Positions 46,252 through 54,389 of a stretch of DNA of 64,000 nucleotides are shown here, piece after piece. A model generated the notes under the pieces. It worked only from the letters and a program-made list of their open reading frames with translations. It did no database searches and was not told the origin of the DNA. Position 1 is the stretch's first letter. Every line of letters starts with the position of its first letter. Location of the stretch: the NCBI GenBank assembly GCA_025363655.1, contig JANYDK010000071.1, forward strand, positions 124,001 through 188,000, read 5' to 3'. This DNA is from Deltaproteobacteria bacterium (GTDB lineage Bacteria; Myxococcota_A; Polyangia; Polyangiales; JADJMO01). A program made the position numbers and the translations under genes.

Positions 46252-47709
46252 ATGGCCAAGAGCATCAAGTGCATCGTCGTCAACGAGACCGACTACGACA
46301 TGGTGTCGACGCTCGACGACAAGGATGGAAAACGCCTCAATTTCCAGGTGATCAAGGGTGGCTTCGCGGAAGGGACGCCGGGAAATCCGCCCTCGCCACC
46401 GCTGCTGGTCCCGAAGAAGTCACAGATCGAGTTCACGGTGACCGACGAGCCCGAGGGTTGGGTGGTGTGGGAGCTCGCCGAGCTGAAGGTCGTGGTCAAC
46501 ATCTTCTGGAAGGACCCGGGCGACGGGAAGAACGACTTCTGCGTGTGGGGCAACTACTGGCACACCAAGGCGGGCGCGTTCGGCGGCGATGTCACCTTCG
46601 AGGACGAGAAGTGCAACGCGCTCCAGCTCGACGACGTGAAGAAGGCGGAGAGCTTCGTCGCGCGGTTCGGCGTGCGGCTCGGACCGATCGTCGGGCAGTT
46701 GATCGCGGCGACGCCCGATGCGACGTGCACGGTGGCGAAGCCGAAGGTGCCTCTCGACTGGGTCAAGCCCCTGAGCGATCGGCGCAAGCTCATGCTCGCC
46801 ACGATCGGGCGGATGATCCCGCAGAAGAGCAGTCCCTCGATGAAGCCGCCGGAGCTCTGCACGCTCTACGATCAAGGTGGCAATTGGCAGAGCTCGGACG
46901 CGTGGTGGGGTTGGCTGTGGGTGCCCAATCCCAAGTTCGATGCGTCGCAGCCCGAGAGCAAGACGAACAAGAAACAGCTCTGGGAATTGCATCCCGATCG
47001 CATCATGCAGACGAGCTGCACCTCGTATCAACCACTGGTGATGGCGGCGTACTTCGGAGAGGTCGGCAAGGTGGTGGTGGGCGGCCACATTTGGGGCTTC
47101 TCCATCCCGGGAAGCGACCTCAACCCGAAAGAGAAGCCATTCCCCGGGTGGAAGTTGGCGAAAGATCACCCGAGCGAGCGGCCGAAGCCGGGTGACTCGT
47201 ACATCGTGTGGACCGACTACAAAGGCTCCGAGCCGGCCGGCGAAGGGCACGTCGGACACATCGTCTACGTGCCCGAGCCCGGTGACGAAGACGACTGTTG
47301 GGTGATGGCCGACGGTGGACAGGGCGGTCGCGGCGCGCAGACGTCGAACTTGGTGTGGGCGGTGCTGATGCGCGCGGCGGGCGATCCGCCGAAGAGCGAG
47401 GACACGTCGGGCACCAACTGTTCGCTCGTCTATCCGGAAGCGCCGTTCATCTGCGGCGGTGCCGAACGGATGACGGCGCCGCGAAGGTTTTGTGGATGGG
47501 TCGACATGGACGACACCGGGCTCCCCGATCCGCCCGGTCTCGGCAAGCACTCCGAGCAAGATCTCGCCGGCCTCGTCACCCGCATCGACAACGTGCGCGC
47601 CTATTTCAAGGCCAACGAAGCCGACAATTGCAAAAAGACGATCGCCGCCGGGTTGCCCTACAACGTCGCGGGGACGCTCGGGAAGTTCTCGTCGAAGCGG
47701 TGGCCATGA
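46252..47709 (+). CDS. Uncharacterised protein with an NlpC/P60-like Cys-His module (possible peptidoglycan amidase)
   Basis: A 485-aa protein with no signal peptide. Residues of about 1-130 form a beta-rich domain (IKCIVVNETDYDMVSTLDD, IEFTVTDEPEGWVVWEL). Residues of about 250-340 show IMQTSCTSYQPLVMAAYFGE (candidate nucleophile Cys256), RPKPGDSYIVW (the P-G-D turn found in NlpC/P60 and CHAP folds) and GEGHVGHIVYVPE (candidate His333 or His336). The Cys, PGD and His order fits a papain-like amidase. It is followed after 33 bp by a LysM/peptidoglycan-binding gene. Lack of a signal peptide with a wall-binding partner would fit a type VI secretion effector, but no T6SS gene is present in this window. 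No family is confirmed. Confidence 0.6.
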   Translation: MAKSIKCIVVNETDYDMVSTLDDKDGKRLNFQVIKGGFAEGTPGNPPSPPLLVPKKSQIEFTVTDEPEGWVVWELAELKVVVNIFWKDPGDGKNDFCVWGNYWHTKAGAFGGDVTFEDEKCNALQLDDVKKAESFVARFGVRLGPIVGQLIAATPDATCTVAKPKVPLDWVKPLSDRRKLMLATIGRMIPQKSSPSMKPPELCTLYDQGGNWQSSDAWWGWLWVPNPKFDASQPESKTNKKQLWELHPDRIMQTSCTSYQPLVMAAYFGEVGKVVVGGHIWGFSIPGSDLNPKEKPFPGWKLAKDHPSERPKPGDSYIVWTDYKGSEPAGEGHVGHIVYVPEPGDEDDCWVMADGGQGGRGAQTSNLVWAVLMRAAGDPPKSEDTSGTNCSLVYPEAPFICGGAERMTAPRRFCGWVDMDDTGLPDPPGLGKHSEQDLAGLVTRIDNVRAYFKANEADNCKKTIAAGLPYNVAGTLGKFSSKRWP

Positions 47710-47742
47710 GGGACGCGCAAGAGATGCGGGAGGAGTGAGCGA

Positions 47743-48363
47743 ATGAAACCGTTCGTCATTCGGCAAGGTGATCATCTCGCGAAGCTCGCCTACGAGCTCG
47801 GCTTCGACGCCGACGAGGTGTGGAACGACCCGAACAACGCGGCGTTGCGCGAGAAACGAAAGCCGAACCTCCTCCATCCGGGCGACGTCTTGCAGGTGCC
47901 CGATCAGCCGAAAAAAGAGCTTCGTTTCGAACCGTCGAAGAAGAACGGCTATCGCGCCAAGGTGCCCACGCTCGACGTGCACCTCGTCTTCGCCGACGAA
48001 GGCGGGCCGATGAAGGACGAGCCGTACGAGGTGCGTGGCATCGATGCACCCGCGGGGAAGACCGACGCAGCCGGCAAGCTGACGTTGAAGGTGCCGGTGA
48101 ACGTGCGTGAGCTCGTCTTGCACTTCACCAAGCGCAACGTCGTGCACACCGTGCAGGTCGGCGACATGGATCCAATCGAGGAGATCTCCGGCGTCGACAA
48201 GAGGCTGCAGCACCTCGGATTTCTCCCGCCTCCGCCCAACGGCGACAGCGCGCTTCGTCGATCGGCGGCGATTCGTGCGTTCCAAGCGTCGGCCGGGCTG
48301 CCCGTCACCGGCGCGATCGACGACGACACGCGTTCGGCGCTCGTCACGGCGCACGGGTCGTAG
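47743..48363 (+). CDS. LysM-like and peptidoglycan-binding-domain protein
   Basis: A 206-aa protein with no signal peptide. Residues 1-52 are LysM-like (PFVIRQGDHLAKLAYELGFD, NLLHPGDVLQVP). The middle is a small beta domain (about 60-140). Residues of about 145-206 match the PG_binding_1 helix bundle (VDKRLQHLGFLP, RSAAIRAFQASAGLPVTGAI). Very similar LysM plus PG_binding_1 proteins accompany putative toxins and VgrG-type genes in myxobacteria, from memory. The gene follows the NlpC/P60-like gene by 33 bp and is probably its functional partner. Confidence 0.8.
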   Translation: MKPFVIRQGDHLAKLAYELGFDADEVWNDPNNAALREKRKPNLLHPGDVLQVPDQPKKELRFEPSKKNGYRAKVPTLDVHLVFADEGGPMKDEPYEVRGIDAPAGKTDAAGKLTLKVPVNVRELVLHFTKRNVVHTVQVGDMDPIEEISGVDKRLQHLGFLPPPPNGDSALRRSAAIRAFQASAGLPVTGAIDDDTRSALVTAHGS

Positions 48364-48386
48364 GCCAGCACGCTCGGAGGTTTCCT

Positions 48387-49256
48387 TTGCCGGCACTCCG
48401 GGCGATGCTCTCGGCCATGTCCTTCGACATCCACGGAAAGACCGCCCTCGTCACCGGTGCTGCCAGCGGAATCGGCCGTGAAACTGCGCTCGCACTCGCC
48501 CGCGCCGGCGCATCGTTGGTCATCTGCGACGTCCATGAAGAGAACCTCGCGACGGTCGCGAAAGAGGTACGCGAGCTCGGCCGCTCGGTCATCGCGCGCA
48601 GGGTCGACGTCAGCGATCGCGCGGCGATGAAGGCCTTCGCCGACGAGGTGCATCACTCGATCGGCGCGGTCGACATCCTCGTCAACAACGCCGGGGTCGC
48701 CCTCAGCGGCGGCTTCATGGACACCTCTCTCGAGGATTGGGACTGGATCCTCGGCATCAACGTCTACGGCGTCATCTACGGTTGTCACTACTTCCTCCCG
48801 CCGATGATCGAGCGTGGCCGAGGCGGACAGGTGGTCATCGTCTCGTCGGCGGCGGGCTACACCGCGTCGGACATGCTGGCCGCGTACTCGACGACGAAGT
48901 TCAGCGTGCTCGGGCTGGCGGAGAATCTGCGGCTCGAGCTGAAGCAGCACCGCATCGGAGTGAGCGCGATTTGCCCGGGAATCGTCGACACCGCGATCAC
49001 CCGCAACACGCGCCAGCGCGGTCCGACGGCGGGGAGCGCGTTCACCGAGAAGCTCTCCGAGTTCTATCGCAAGCGCGGCTTCGGACCCGACAAGGTGGCG
49101 AAGGCGATCGTTCGTGCGATCGAGCGCGATCAGGGCGTCGTTCCGGTCACCCCCGAGGCGTGGGCGTTCTACCTCGTGAAGCGCGCCTCGCCGAGGCTCT
49201 TCGAGCGCTTCGCGGTCATGGCGGGCAAGCAGGCGCGCCGGAAATTCTCCGTGTGA
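48387..49256 (+). CDS. Short-chain dehydrogenase/reductase (classical SDR)
   Basis: A 289-aa enzyme. A TTG at 48387 has a perfect GGAGG six bases upstream; in-frame ATGs at 48405 and 48417 (MSFDIHGKTALVTG) are alternatives that match the usual SDR start better. NAD(P) binding is shown by TGAASGIGRETALALARAGA (TGxxxGIG). NNAGVA follows, and the catalytic Ser-Tyr-Lys lies in VSSAAGYTASDMLAAYSTTKFSV. CPGIVDT comes next and the C-terminus is extended. DVHEEN after beta-2 suggests NAD preference. Substrate is unknown; relatives are often annotated as fatty-acyl or steroid-type dehydrogenases. Confidence 0.9.
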   Translation: MPALRAMLSAMSFDIHGKTALVTGAASGIGRETALALARAGASLVICDVHEENLATVAKEVRELGRSVIARRVDVSDRAAMKAFADEVHHSIGAVDILVNNAGVALSGGFMDTSLEDWDWILGINVYGVIYGCHYFLPPMIERGRGGQVVIVSSAAGYTASDMLAAYSTTKFSVLGLAENLRLELKQHRIGVSAICPGIVDTAITRNTRQRGPTAGSAFTEKLSEFYRKRGFGPDKVAKAIVRAIERDQGVVPVTPEAWAFYLVKRASPRLFERFAVMAGKQARRKFSV

Positions 49257-49287
49257 CCGTTCGTCAGGCTCCGCTAGCCTGGGACAC

Positions 49288-49554
49288 ATGAGCTCGACGT
49301 CGGCGACTCGTCCGCAAGTAGTCGTACGCGTGCTGCTGCGCGGATTCGCTGCACAGGTCGGAGAGGTGGGCGTCGCTGGGCAAGTGGTCGCCATCGTCGG
49401 CCCGGCAGACGCGAAGAAATGGCCGCATTCGTCGGTAGAACCCGACGATCGAGAGGGAGTCACGTGGTGTGCTCCCACCGAAGCTAGCGACGTCGATCGC
49501 ACGCTTCGCGGCGTGCCCTCCGTGATCGACGTCTCGATCGAAGTCGCCGAGTGA
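49288..49554 (+). CDS. Small hypothetical protein
   Basis: An 88-aa open frame from ATG 49288, 31 bp after the SDR stop on the same strand. It has no membrane helix and no recognised motif; it is mildly hydrophobic in the first half (VVVRVLLRGFAAQVGEVG) and acidic at the end. The third-base GC pattern is compatible with coding but not decisive. It could be a small regulatory partner of the SDR or a chance frame. Confidence 0.45.
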   Translation: MSSTSATRPQVVVRVLLRGFAAQVGEVGVAGQVVAIVGPADAKKWPHSSVEPDDREGVTWCAPTEASDVDRTLRGVPSVIDVSIEVAE

Positions 49555-49572
49555 CCCAACGGGGAAAAAGGA

Positions 49573-49672
49573 CGCCCTCCCCTTAACTCTGCCGAAAGGC
49601 GAGCCGTATCGAGGGGGGAGACGGAAACGTCTCGCCGGTCAGAACCGGGAGGAAGGGCTAAGGGGCGGGGCG
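49573..49672 (+). ncRNA. Candidate structured RNA element, unidentified class
   Basis: The ends CGCCCTCCCCTTA (49573-49585) and TAAGGGGCGGGGCG (49659-49672) can form a helix of about 13 bp with one G-U and one bulge. Inside lie three compact hairpins: CTC-T-GCC-GAAA-GGC-GAG (49587-49603), GAGACG-GAAA-CGTCTC (49618-49633) and CCGGT-CAGA-ACCGG (49635-49648). Two have GNRA tetraloops on the + strand, favouring that orientation. It fills most of the 189-bp gap between the genes at 49288-49554 and 49744, so it may be a 5' leader element of the latter or a stand-alone RNA. It does not match riboswitch consensus sequences that I can recall. Confidence 0.45.
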
Positions 49673-49743
49673 CTGCGTGGCGTATCCCGCCTCTTGTCTT
49701 TGAGCTTGGCGCCTCGCTTGGGCCGCGCGAACGTAGGTTTTAC

Positions 49744-50331
49744 GTGCGAAGCCGGGGCCTCTTCGTCTGGATCATTCCTGCGGGGCTCGCCGCCATCGCC
49801 GGGGTCCTCGGCTACCGCTACCTCCGCGACGCGGATGGGACGGAGCGCCCGTCGCCGAACGATCCGCCGCCACAAGCGCACACGCAGTGTCCCTCGCAGG
49901 TCGTGCGCTGCGTGAAGGGCGAAGTTCGCCTGCAGAGTGGCGATCAAGACGCGGAAGGAAAGTGTCTCGAGACGAAGATCGGCGCCTGTAGCGCGGCGTG
50001 CGTGGCAGAGGGGCTCCCGCTCGAACGCGTCGATGACAGCCTCGCGCGTGCACAGCTCTGCGATCCTCCTGCCGACGTCGAAGCGCTGGTCGCAAAGGAA
50101 GAAACCATCACCGAGCTGCTCGACGACGGCGGGGTCTGCGAGGCCGACGGATTCGGTCCCGATGGCGACGGCATCGTCGAGTGCATCCTTCGCAGCACCA
50201 AAGACCCCGATGCGCTCGGCATCATCGTGCGCCGAATCCACTGTAAGAAGGGGCCCGTCGCGACCTTCGACAGGCGGCCGAGAACGATCAGCCGCGAACG
50301 AGCGATCGCGCTCTACTGCTTGCGCCTCTGA
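49744..50331 (+). CDS. Membrane-anchored protein of unknown function
   Basis: A 195-aa protein from GTG 49744. One N-terminal membrane helix (LFVWIIPAGLAAIAGVLGY, about 5-24) is followed by a Pro-rich linker and a soluble domain with eight Cys (QCPSQVVRCVKGE, GKCLETKIGACSAACVAEG, IHCKKG, ALYCLRL), suggesting an extracytoplasmic disulfide-bonded domain. No family is recognised. The candidate structured RNA lies directly upstream. Confidence 0.65.
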   Translation: MRSRGLFVWIIPAGLAAIAGVLGYRYLRDADGTERPSPNDPPPQAHTQCPSQVVRCVKGEVRLQSGDQDAEGKCLETKIGACSAACVAEGLPLERVDDSLARAQLCDPPADVEALVAKEETITELLDDGGVCEADGFGPDGDGIVECILRSTKDPDALGIIVRRIHCKKGPVATFDRRPRTISRERAIALYCLRL

Positions 50332-50412
50332 TCGCGCGTCGAGCTCGGCATGAAGTTCGCTTCCCCGACCGAGTCTCGATTCGAACTTCTGCAGCACGAG
50401 GAGCGCGCCAAC

Positions 50413-50889
50413 ATGACCCCCAAGAACGCGATCTGTCTCTGGTTCGACAAGGACGCCGAAGCGGCCGCGCGCTTCTACGCCGCGACCTTCCCCGACAGCG
50501 CGGTGACCGCCGTGCACAAGGCACCCGGTGACTTTCCCAGTGGCAAGGAGGGCGACGTGCTCACCGTGCAGTTCACCGTCCTCGGCATCCCTTGCCTCGG
50601 CCTCAACGGCGGCCCGCAATTCAGACCCAGTGAGGCATTCTCGTTCCAAGTCGCCACCGACAATCAGGAAGAAACCGATCGCTATTGGAACGCCATCGTC
50701 GGCAACGGTGGCCAAGAGAGCCAGTGTGGGTGGTGCAAGGATCGATGGGGACTGTCGTGGCAAATCACGCCGCGGGCCCTGACCGAGGCGATGATGGCGG
50801 GTGGCGCCGAGGCCAAGCGCGCCTTCGCAGCGATGATGCCGATGAAGAAGATCGACATCGCGACCATCGAAGCGGCGCGCAAAGGGTAG
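50413..50889 (+). CDS. VOC-superfamily protein, PhnB/3-dmu-9_3-mt type
   Basis: A 158-aa protein from ATG 50413 (MTPKNAICLWFDKDAEAAA), with GAGGAG upstream; an in-frame ATG at 50350 would add 21 unlike residues. CLWFDKDAEAAARFYAATFPDS, VLTVQFTVLGIPCLGLNGGP, FSFQVATDNQEETDRYWNAI and WGLSWQITPRALTEAM are characteristic of the PF06983 group of the glyoxalase/VOC fold. Family members are often misannotated as ubiquinone methyltransferases; the actual reaction is unknown. Confidence 0.9.
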   Translation: MTPKNAICLWFDKDAEAAARFYAATFPDSAVTAVHKAPGDFPSGKEGDVLTVQFTVLGIPCLGLNGGPQFRPSEAFSFQVATDNQEETDRYWNAIVGNGGQESQCGWCKDRWGLSWQITPRALTEAMMAGGAEAKRAFAAMMPMKKIDIATIEAARKG

Positions 50890-50899
50890 ATTCACTCTC

Positions 50900-51541
50900 T
50901 CAAGCGTAAGGCGAACCGCGCGCCGCAGCGCTGGCTGCCTTGAAGCCGCGATCGAGGAGCTCCAAGAAGGCTTCGCGAACGGCGTCGGAAGGCGACGACT
51001 TTTGGCGGCGCACGGCCTCGCGGAAGGCTGTGCGCCAGGCGCCGAGGAGCACCGCGGCGATCAGGCGCGCCGTCGGATCGCCAGCTTGGCCGTCGACACT
51101 GGCGACCAACAGCTTGGCGAGGTCACGCTCGATCTCCTCCGACAGCTCGCGCGTTCGGGCCCGCAGCGCCGGACTCTCGCGCACGGTCTTCCAGAAGGCG
51201 GCGGCGCGGGCGTTCACCCTCACGAGCGGATGACGCTGCTCGGCGAGGTCGTGCGCGAGCGCTCGCAGTGTCGCCACGGGAGTGCGGCGAGGGTGACTCT
51301 CTCGATGGCGCAGCGCCTCGCCGAGGAGCTGCTGCACGTCGTCCGTGCGATCGAAGAAGAGATCTTCCTTGCGGGGGAAGTAGTTGAAGACCGTCATCTT
51401 CGAGACGTCGGCCGCGGCCGCGACGTCGTCGATGGTGACCTGCTCGAAGCCGCGTTCGGTGAAGAGCCGGGTGGCGATGTCGGAGATGTGCTGGCGCGTC
51501 GCCCTCTTCTTTCGCTCTCGCAGCCCCTCGATTTTATCCAT
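50900..51541 (-). CDS. TetR-family transcriptional regulator
   Basis: A 213-aa regulator from ATG 51541; a GTG lies one codon upstream. The N-terminal HTH is clear: TRQHISDIATRLFTERGFEQ, then VTIDDVAAAADVSKMTVFNY and FPRKEDLF. The C-terminal part is the helical ligand-binding and dimer domain. It is divergent from the flavin monooxygenase gene and presumably represses it through the inverted repeat at 51552-51581. Confidence 0.93.
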   Translation of the reverse strand: MDKIEGLRERKKRATRQHISDIATRLFTERGFEQVTIDDVAAAADVSKMTVFNYFPRKEDLFFDRTDDVQQLLGEALRHRESHPRRTPVATLRALAHDLAEQRHPLVRVNARAAAFWKTVRESPALRARTRELSEEIERDLAKLLVASVDGQAGDPTARLIAAVLLGAWRTAFREAVRRQKSSPSDAVREAFLELLDRGFKAASAAARGSPYA

Positions 51542-51551
51542 CACCCAATCA

Positions 51552-51581
51552 TATACCCGACCTGAAGTTGTACTGGGTATA
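51552..51581. promoter_or_regulatory. Candidate operator for the divergent TetR regulator
   Basis: TATACCC (51552-51558) and GGGTATA (51575-51581) are perfect 7-bp inverted arms, 16 bp apart, centred between the TetR start (51541) and the monooxygenase start (51598). The downstream arm runs into TATAAT (51578-51583), a perfect -10 sequence for the monooxygenase, so binding would block that promoter. Confidence 0.65.
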
Positions 51582-51597
51582 ATATTTGGTATGCTCC

Positions 51598-53154
51598 ATG
51601 GAAATGGATTCGCCAGTCGACGTCGTGGTGGTGGGAGCAGGGCCCACGGGCTTGCTGCTGGCGAGCGAGCTCGTACTCGCCGGAGTGCGTGTGGTGGTCG
51701 TCGAGAGGCGCGCCGAGCCCGATTCGACGCCCAAGGCCGGCTCGATCGGCGCGCTGGCGTGCGAGGTGCTCGCGCGACGAGGTCTCGGCCCGGCGCTCGA
51801 CGCGGAAGAGGCGATCGGGCTCGAGGCGATGAAGGGGTCGAGAAAATCGCTCGGCGTGACCGAGGCCCCGAAAGGCGGTCCACGTCGTCCAGGCGGTCAC
51901 TTCGCGGGGCTCTCGCTCATCGACCAGGAGTTGCAACACGAGCCCGCGCGGAGGATGCGCATGATCACGCAAGATGCGCTCGAACGCATCTTGGCCGAGC
52001 ACGCGCGCGCGCTCGGGGTCGAGATCTGGCGCGGATGCAGCGTCGAATCGTTCGCCGACGACGGCGAGCGTGTTCGCGTCGAAACGCACGGGCCGAACGG
52101 AGGAGGCGGACGCGGTCCCGGTCCAATGACGCTCGACGCAGCATTTCTCATCGGTTGTGACGGAGGTCGGAGCACGGTGCGCAAACAGGCCGGCTTCGAG
52201 TTCCCCGGCAGCGACCCGACGATCACGGGCCGCCAAGCCGTCGTCGAGCTCGATCACCCCGAGCGTCTCTTGCCGCTCGGCTGGCGGCGCACGGCGACGG
52301 GGATGATGTCCTTCTGGCCGTTCGCACCCGCGGGGCGCGTGGCGATCATCGAGTTCGAGGGACCGCCGAAGGATCGCGACGCGCCGGTGACGGCGGCTGA
52401 AATCGAGCAGAGTCTGCGTCGCGTCAGCGGAGCCGACGTCCGCGTCACGGCCGTGAGGTCGGCAACGCGCTGGACCGACAACGCGCGCCAGGCCTCGAGC
52501 TATCGGCGCGGTCGCGTGCTCTTGGCGGGTGATGCCGCGCATGTCCACTCGCCCTTCGGCGGTCAGGGGCTGAACCTCGGCCTGCTCGACGCCGCCAACC
52601 TCGGCTGGAAGCTCGCGGCGACGGTGCACGGGGATGCGCGAGAAGACCTGCTCGACAGCTACATGACCGAGCGTCACCCAGTGGCGGCGCGCGTGCTCGA
52701 GAACACGCGCGCGCAGCTCACGATCATGCGTCCCGATCCGCAATCGACGGCGATGCGTCAGATCATCGCCGATTTGCTGACCCATTGCCCCGACGTCAAT
52801 CGCCACTTCGGAGAGATGATCAGCGGCGTGACGACGCGCTACGACCTCGGGGACGACGATCCGCTCGTCGGACGCCTCGTCGCCAATCACGAGCTGACGG
52901 TCGACGGAGTGGGCACGTCTCTCTACTCGCTGATGCACGACGGACGAGGTCTCCTCGTCGACGGCGACGACGACGACGGCGCAAGGGAGGCATTTGCGCA
53001 GACGAAATCGTCGGGTTCGCGTGTGCGCGTCGTCAAAGCCTCCGGCGCGCGATCGATGTTGGTGCGCCCCGATGGGTGCATCGCGTGGGCTGGGCGACCT
53101 GAGGGACCGGACGGGCTACGCGTCGCGCTCGATCGCTGGTTTTCAACCCCCTGA
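51598..53154 (+). CDS. FAD-dependent aromatic/polyketide-type monooxygenase
   Basis: A 518-aa class A flavoprotein from ATG 51598 (or 51604). The dinucleotide-binding motif VDVVVVGAGPTGLLLASEL is at the N-terminus; FLIGCDGGRSTVRKQAG is the DG motif; VLLAGDAAHVHSPFGGQGLN is the GD motif; LGWKLAATVHG follows. The C-terminal thioredoxin-like region (about 440-518) is characteristic of the PheA/TetX-RdmE (PF01494) hydroxylases such as RIF or MhpA types. It probably hydroxylates an aromatic compound or drug; substrate is unknown. It is controlled by the divergent TetR regulator. Confidence 0.92.
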   Translation: MEMDSPVDVVVVGAGPTGLLLASELVLAGVRVVVVERRAEPDSTPKAGSIGALACEVLARRGLGPALDAEEAIGLEAMKGSRKSLGVTEAPKGGPRRPGGHFAGLSLIDQELQHEPARRMRMITQDALERILAEHARALGVEIWRGCSVESFADDGERVRVETHGPNGGGGRGPGPMTLDAAFLIGCDGGRSTVRKQAGFEFPGSDPTITGRQAVVELDHPERLLPLGWRRTATGMMSFWPFAPAGRVAIIEFEGPPKDRDAPVTAAEIEQSLRRVSGADVRVTAVRSATRWTDNARQASSYRRGRVLLAGDAAHVHSPFGGQGLNLGLLDAANLGWKLAATVHGDAREDLLDSYMTERHPVAARVLENTRAQLTIMRPDPQSTAMRQIIADLLTHCPDVNRHFGEMISGVTTRYDLGDDDPLVGRLVANHELTVDGVGTSLYSLMHDGRGLLVDGDDDDGAREAFAQTKSSGSRVRVVKASGARSMLVRPDGCIAWAGRPEGPDGLRVALDRWFSTP

Positions 53155-53171
53155 AGGTGTTGGGTGAAGGT

Positions 53172-54308
53172 TCAACCGGCGAACATCGTCACGAGGCCGT
53201 GCGGCGCGTCGGCACCGAAACACTTCTCGAGACCTTCGACCGATTCGAGCGCTGATTTCTCGCTCCGCGTGAACATCGTGGCTTCGTATTCGCCCAGCGC
53301 GGCCCCGACGTCCTTGCCATGCTTCACCATGGCGCGCCCGAGCTCGGCGCCGTCGAACATCGCGAGGTTCGCGCCCTCGCCGGCGAACGGCGACATCAGG
53401 TGCGCGGCGTCTCCGAGGAGCGTCACGCCGTGGCGAGGCGCCCAACGATGGCCGACGGGCAGAGCGTGGATGTGACGTGGCAAGAGCGGCGCTTCGGCGT
53501 CTTCGATGATCGCGCGAAGCTCTGGCGCCCAGCCCTCGAACTTCGCCAGCACCGCGCGTTTGGCAGCGGGCAGGTCGGTGAAATCGATCGACGAGAGCCA
53601 CGACTCGGGCGCGCGGACCGCGACGTAGATGTGGAGCTTGCCGTCGTTCTCTCTGTGCGCGAGGACGCCATGATCGGGCGCGAGCGCGAAGAGCGCGCCG
53701 TTGCCGACGAGCTTCGCGGCAGCTGCGTGGTTCGGTGCCGAGGGCGTCACGTAGAGCTCGATGAAGCTGATGCCGGCCGAGAGCGGCTTCGCGCTGGAGA
53801 CCAGGGGACGAATCCGCGACCAGGCGCCGTCTCCGCCGACGAGGAGATCGGTCGTCACGGTGGAGCCGTCGTCGAAGTGCAACACGTGCCGCGCATCTCC
53901 GAGCGCACGCGCGGCGGTCAGCTTCTTTCCCCAGCGAATGGCGTCTGCGGGCAGCGAGTCGAGGAGCAGCTTTCGCAATTGACCTCGATCGACCTCGGGA
54001 CGATCGCCGGTGCCGTCGTCGATCGATTCGTGGAGCAAGGCGCCTCGCCGATCGAGCACCCGCGTGGCCTGGGCGCCGGCGTGGACGAGGCGGAGGAAAG
54101 CGTCGTGAAGACCCGCTGCGCGCAGCGCTTCCTGACCGGTGTCGCCGTGGATGTCGAGCTGACCACCCTGCCGTCGCGCGTTCGGCGAGGCGTCGAGATC
54201 GTAGACGGCGCTGGCGATGCCGTGAACGTGGAGAACGCGCGCGAGAGTGAGACCGCTCAATCCGGCGCCGACGATGGCGATGGGGGAATGCTGATTCGCG
54301 ATGCGCAT
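53172..54308 (-). CDS. TetX-like FAD-dependent monooxygenase
   Basis: A 378-aa protein from ATG 54308. The motifs are IAIVGAGLSGLTLARVLHVH, DLDASPNARRQGGQLDIHGD, LLVGGDGAWSRIRPLVS and VTLLGDAAHLMSPFAGEGAN. The conserved R-x-Q-G-G-x-L-D-I/L segment and the length (TetX is about 388 aa) place it in the TetX/TetX-like group, enzymes that hydroxylate tetracyclines, although many relatives have other substrates. It is divergent from a tetR-tetA-like operon (54390-56299), which strengthens a drug-modifying role. Function remains inferred. Confidence 0.85.
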   Translation of the reverse strand: MRIANQHSPIAIVGAGLSGLTLARVLHVHGIASAVYDLDASPNARRQGGQLDIHGDTGQEALRAAGLHDAFLRLVHAGAQATRVLDRRGALLHESIDDGTGDRPEVDRGQLRKLLLDSLPADAIRWGKKLTAARALGDARHVLHFDDGSTVTTDLLVGGDGAWSRIRPLVSSAKPLSAGISFIELYVTPSAPNHAAAAKLVGNGALFALAPDHGVLAHRENDGKLHIYVAVRAPESWLSSIDFTDLPAAKRAVLAKFEGWAPELRAIIEDAEAPLLPRHIHALPVGHRWAPRHGVTLLGDAAHLMSPFAGEGANLAMFDGAELGRAMVKHGKDVGAALGEYEATMFTRSEKSALESVEGLEKCFGADAPHGLVTMFAG

Positions 54309-54315
54309 GAGACTA

Positions 54316-54356
54316 CGAACATGTTCGTTACGAACACGATCGTCAAGAACACGTTC
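54316..54356. promoter_or_regulatory. Cluster of palindromes, candidate TetR operator
   Basis: Between the divergent flavoprotein and TetR genes lie CGAACATGTTCG (54316-54327, perfect), TGTTCGT-T-ACGAACA (54322-54336, perfect) and GAACACGTTC (54347-54356, near-perfect). The overlapping GTTCG/CGAAC arms look like two or three binding sites of one regulator, which would control both transcripts. Confidence 0.65.
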
Positions 54357-54389
54357 GCATTTTTCTGCCGGAAGTGGGATATCAGGCTC

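Noticed and set aside
49573-49672. The structured RNA as a 4.5S SRP RNA (GGTCAG...GGAGGAAG looks similar)
   Set aside because: SRP RNA is one long hairpin with a strictly conserved internal loop; here the matching bases fall in separate branched hairpins and the key AGCAG side is missing.
49573-50331. A retron (inverted repeats enclosing hairpins upstream of a gene)
   Set aside because: The downstream gene is a small Cys-containing membrane protein without reverse-transcriptase motifs.
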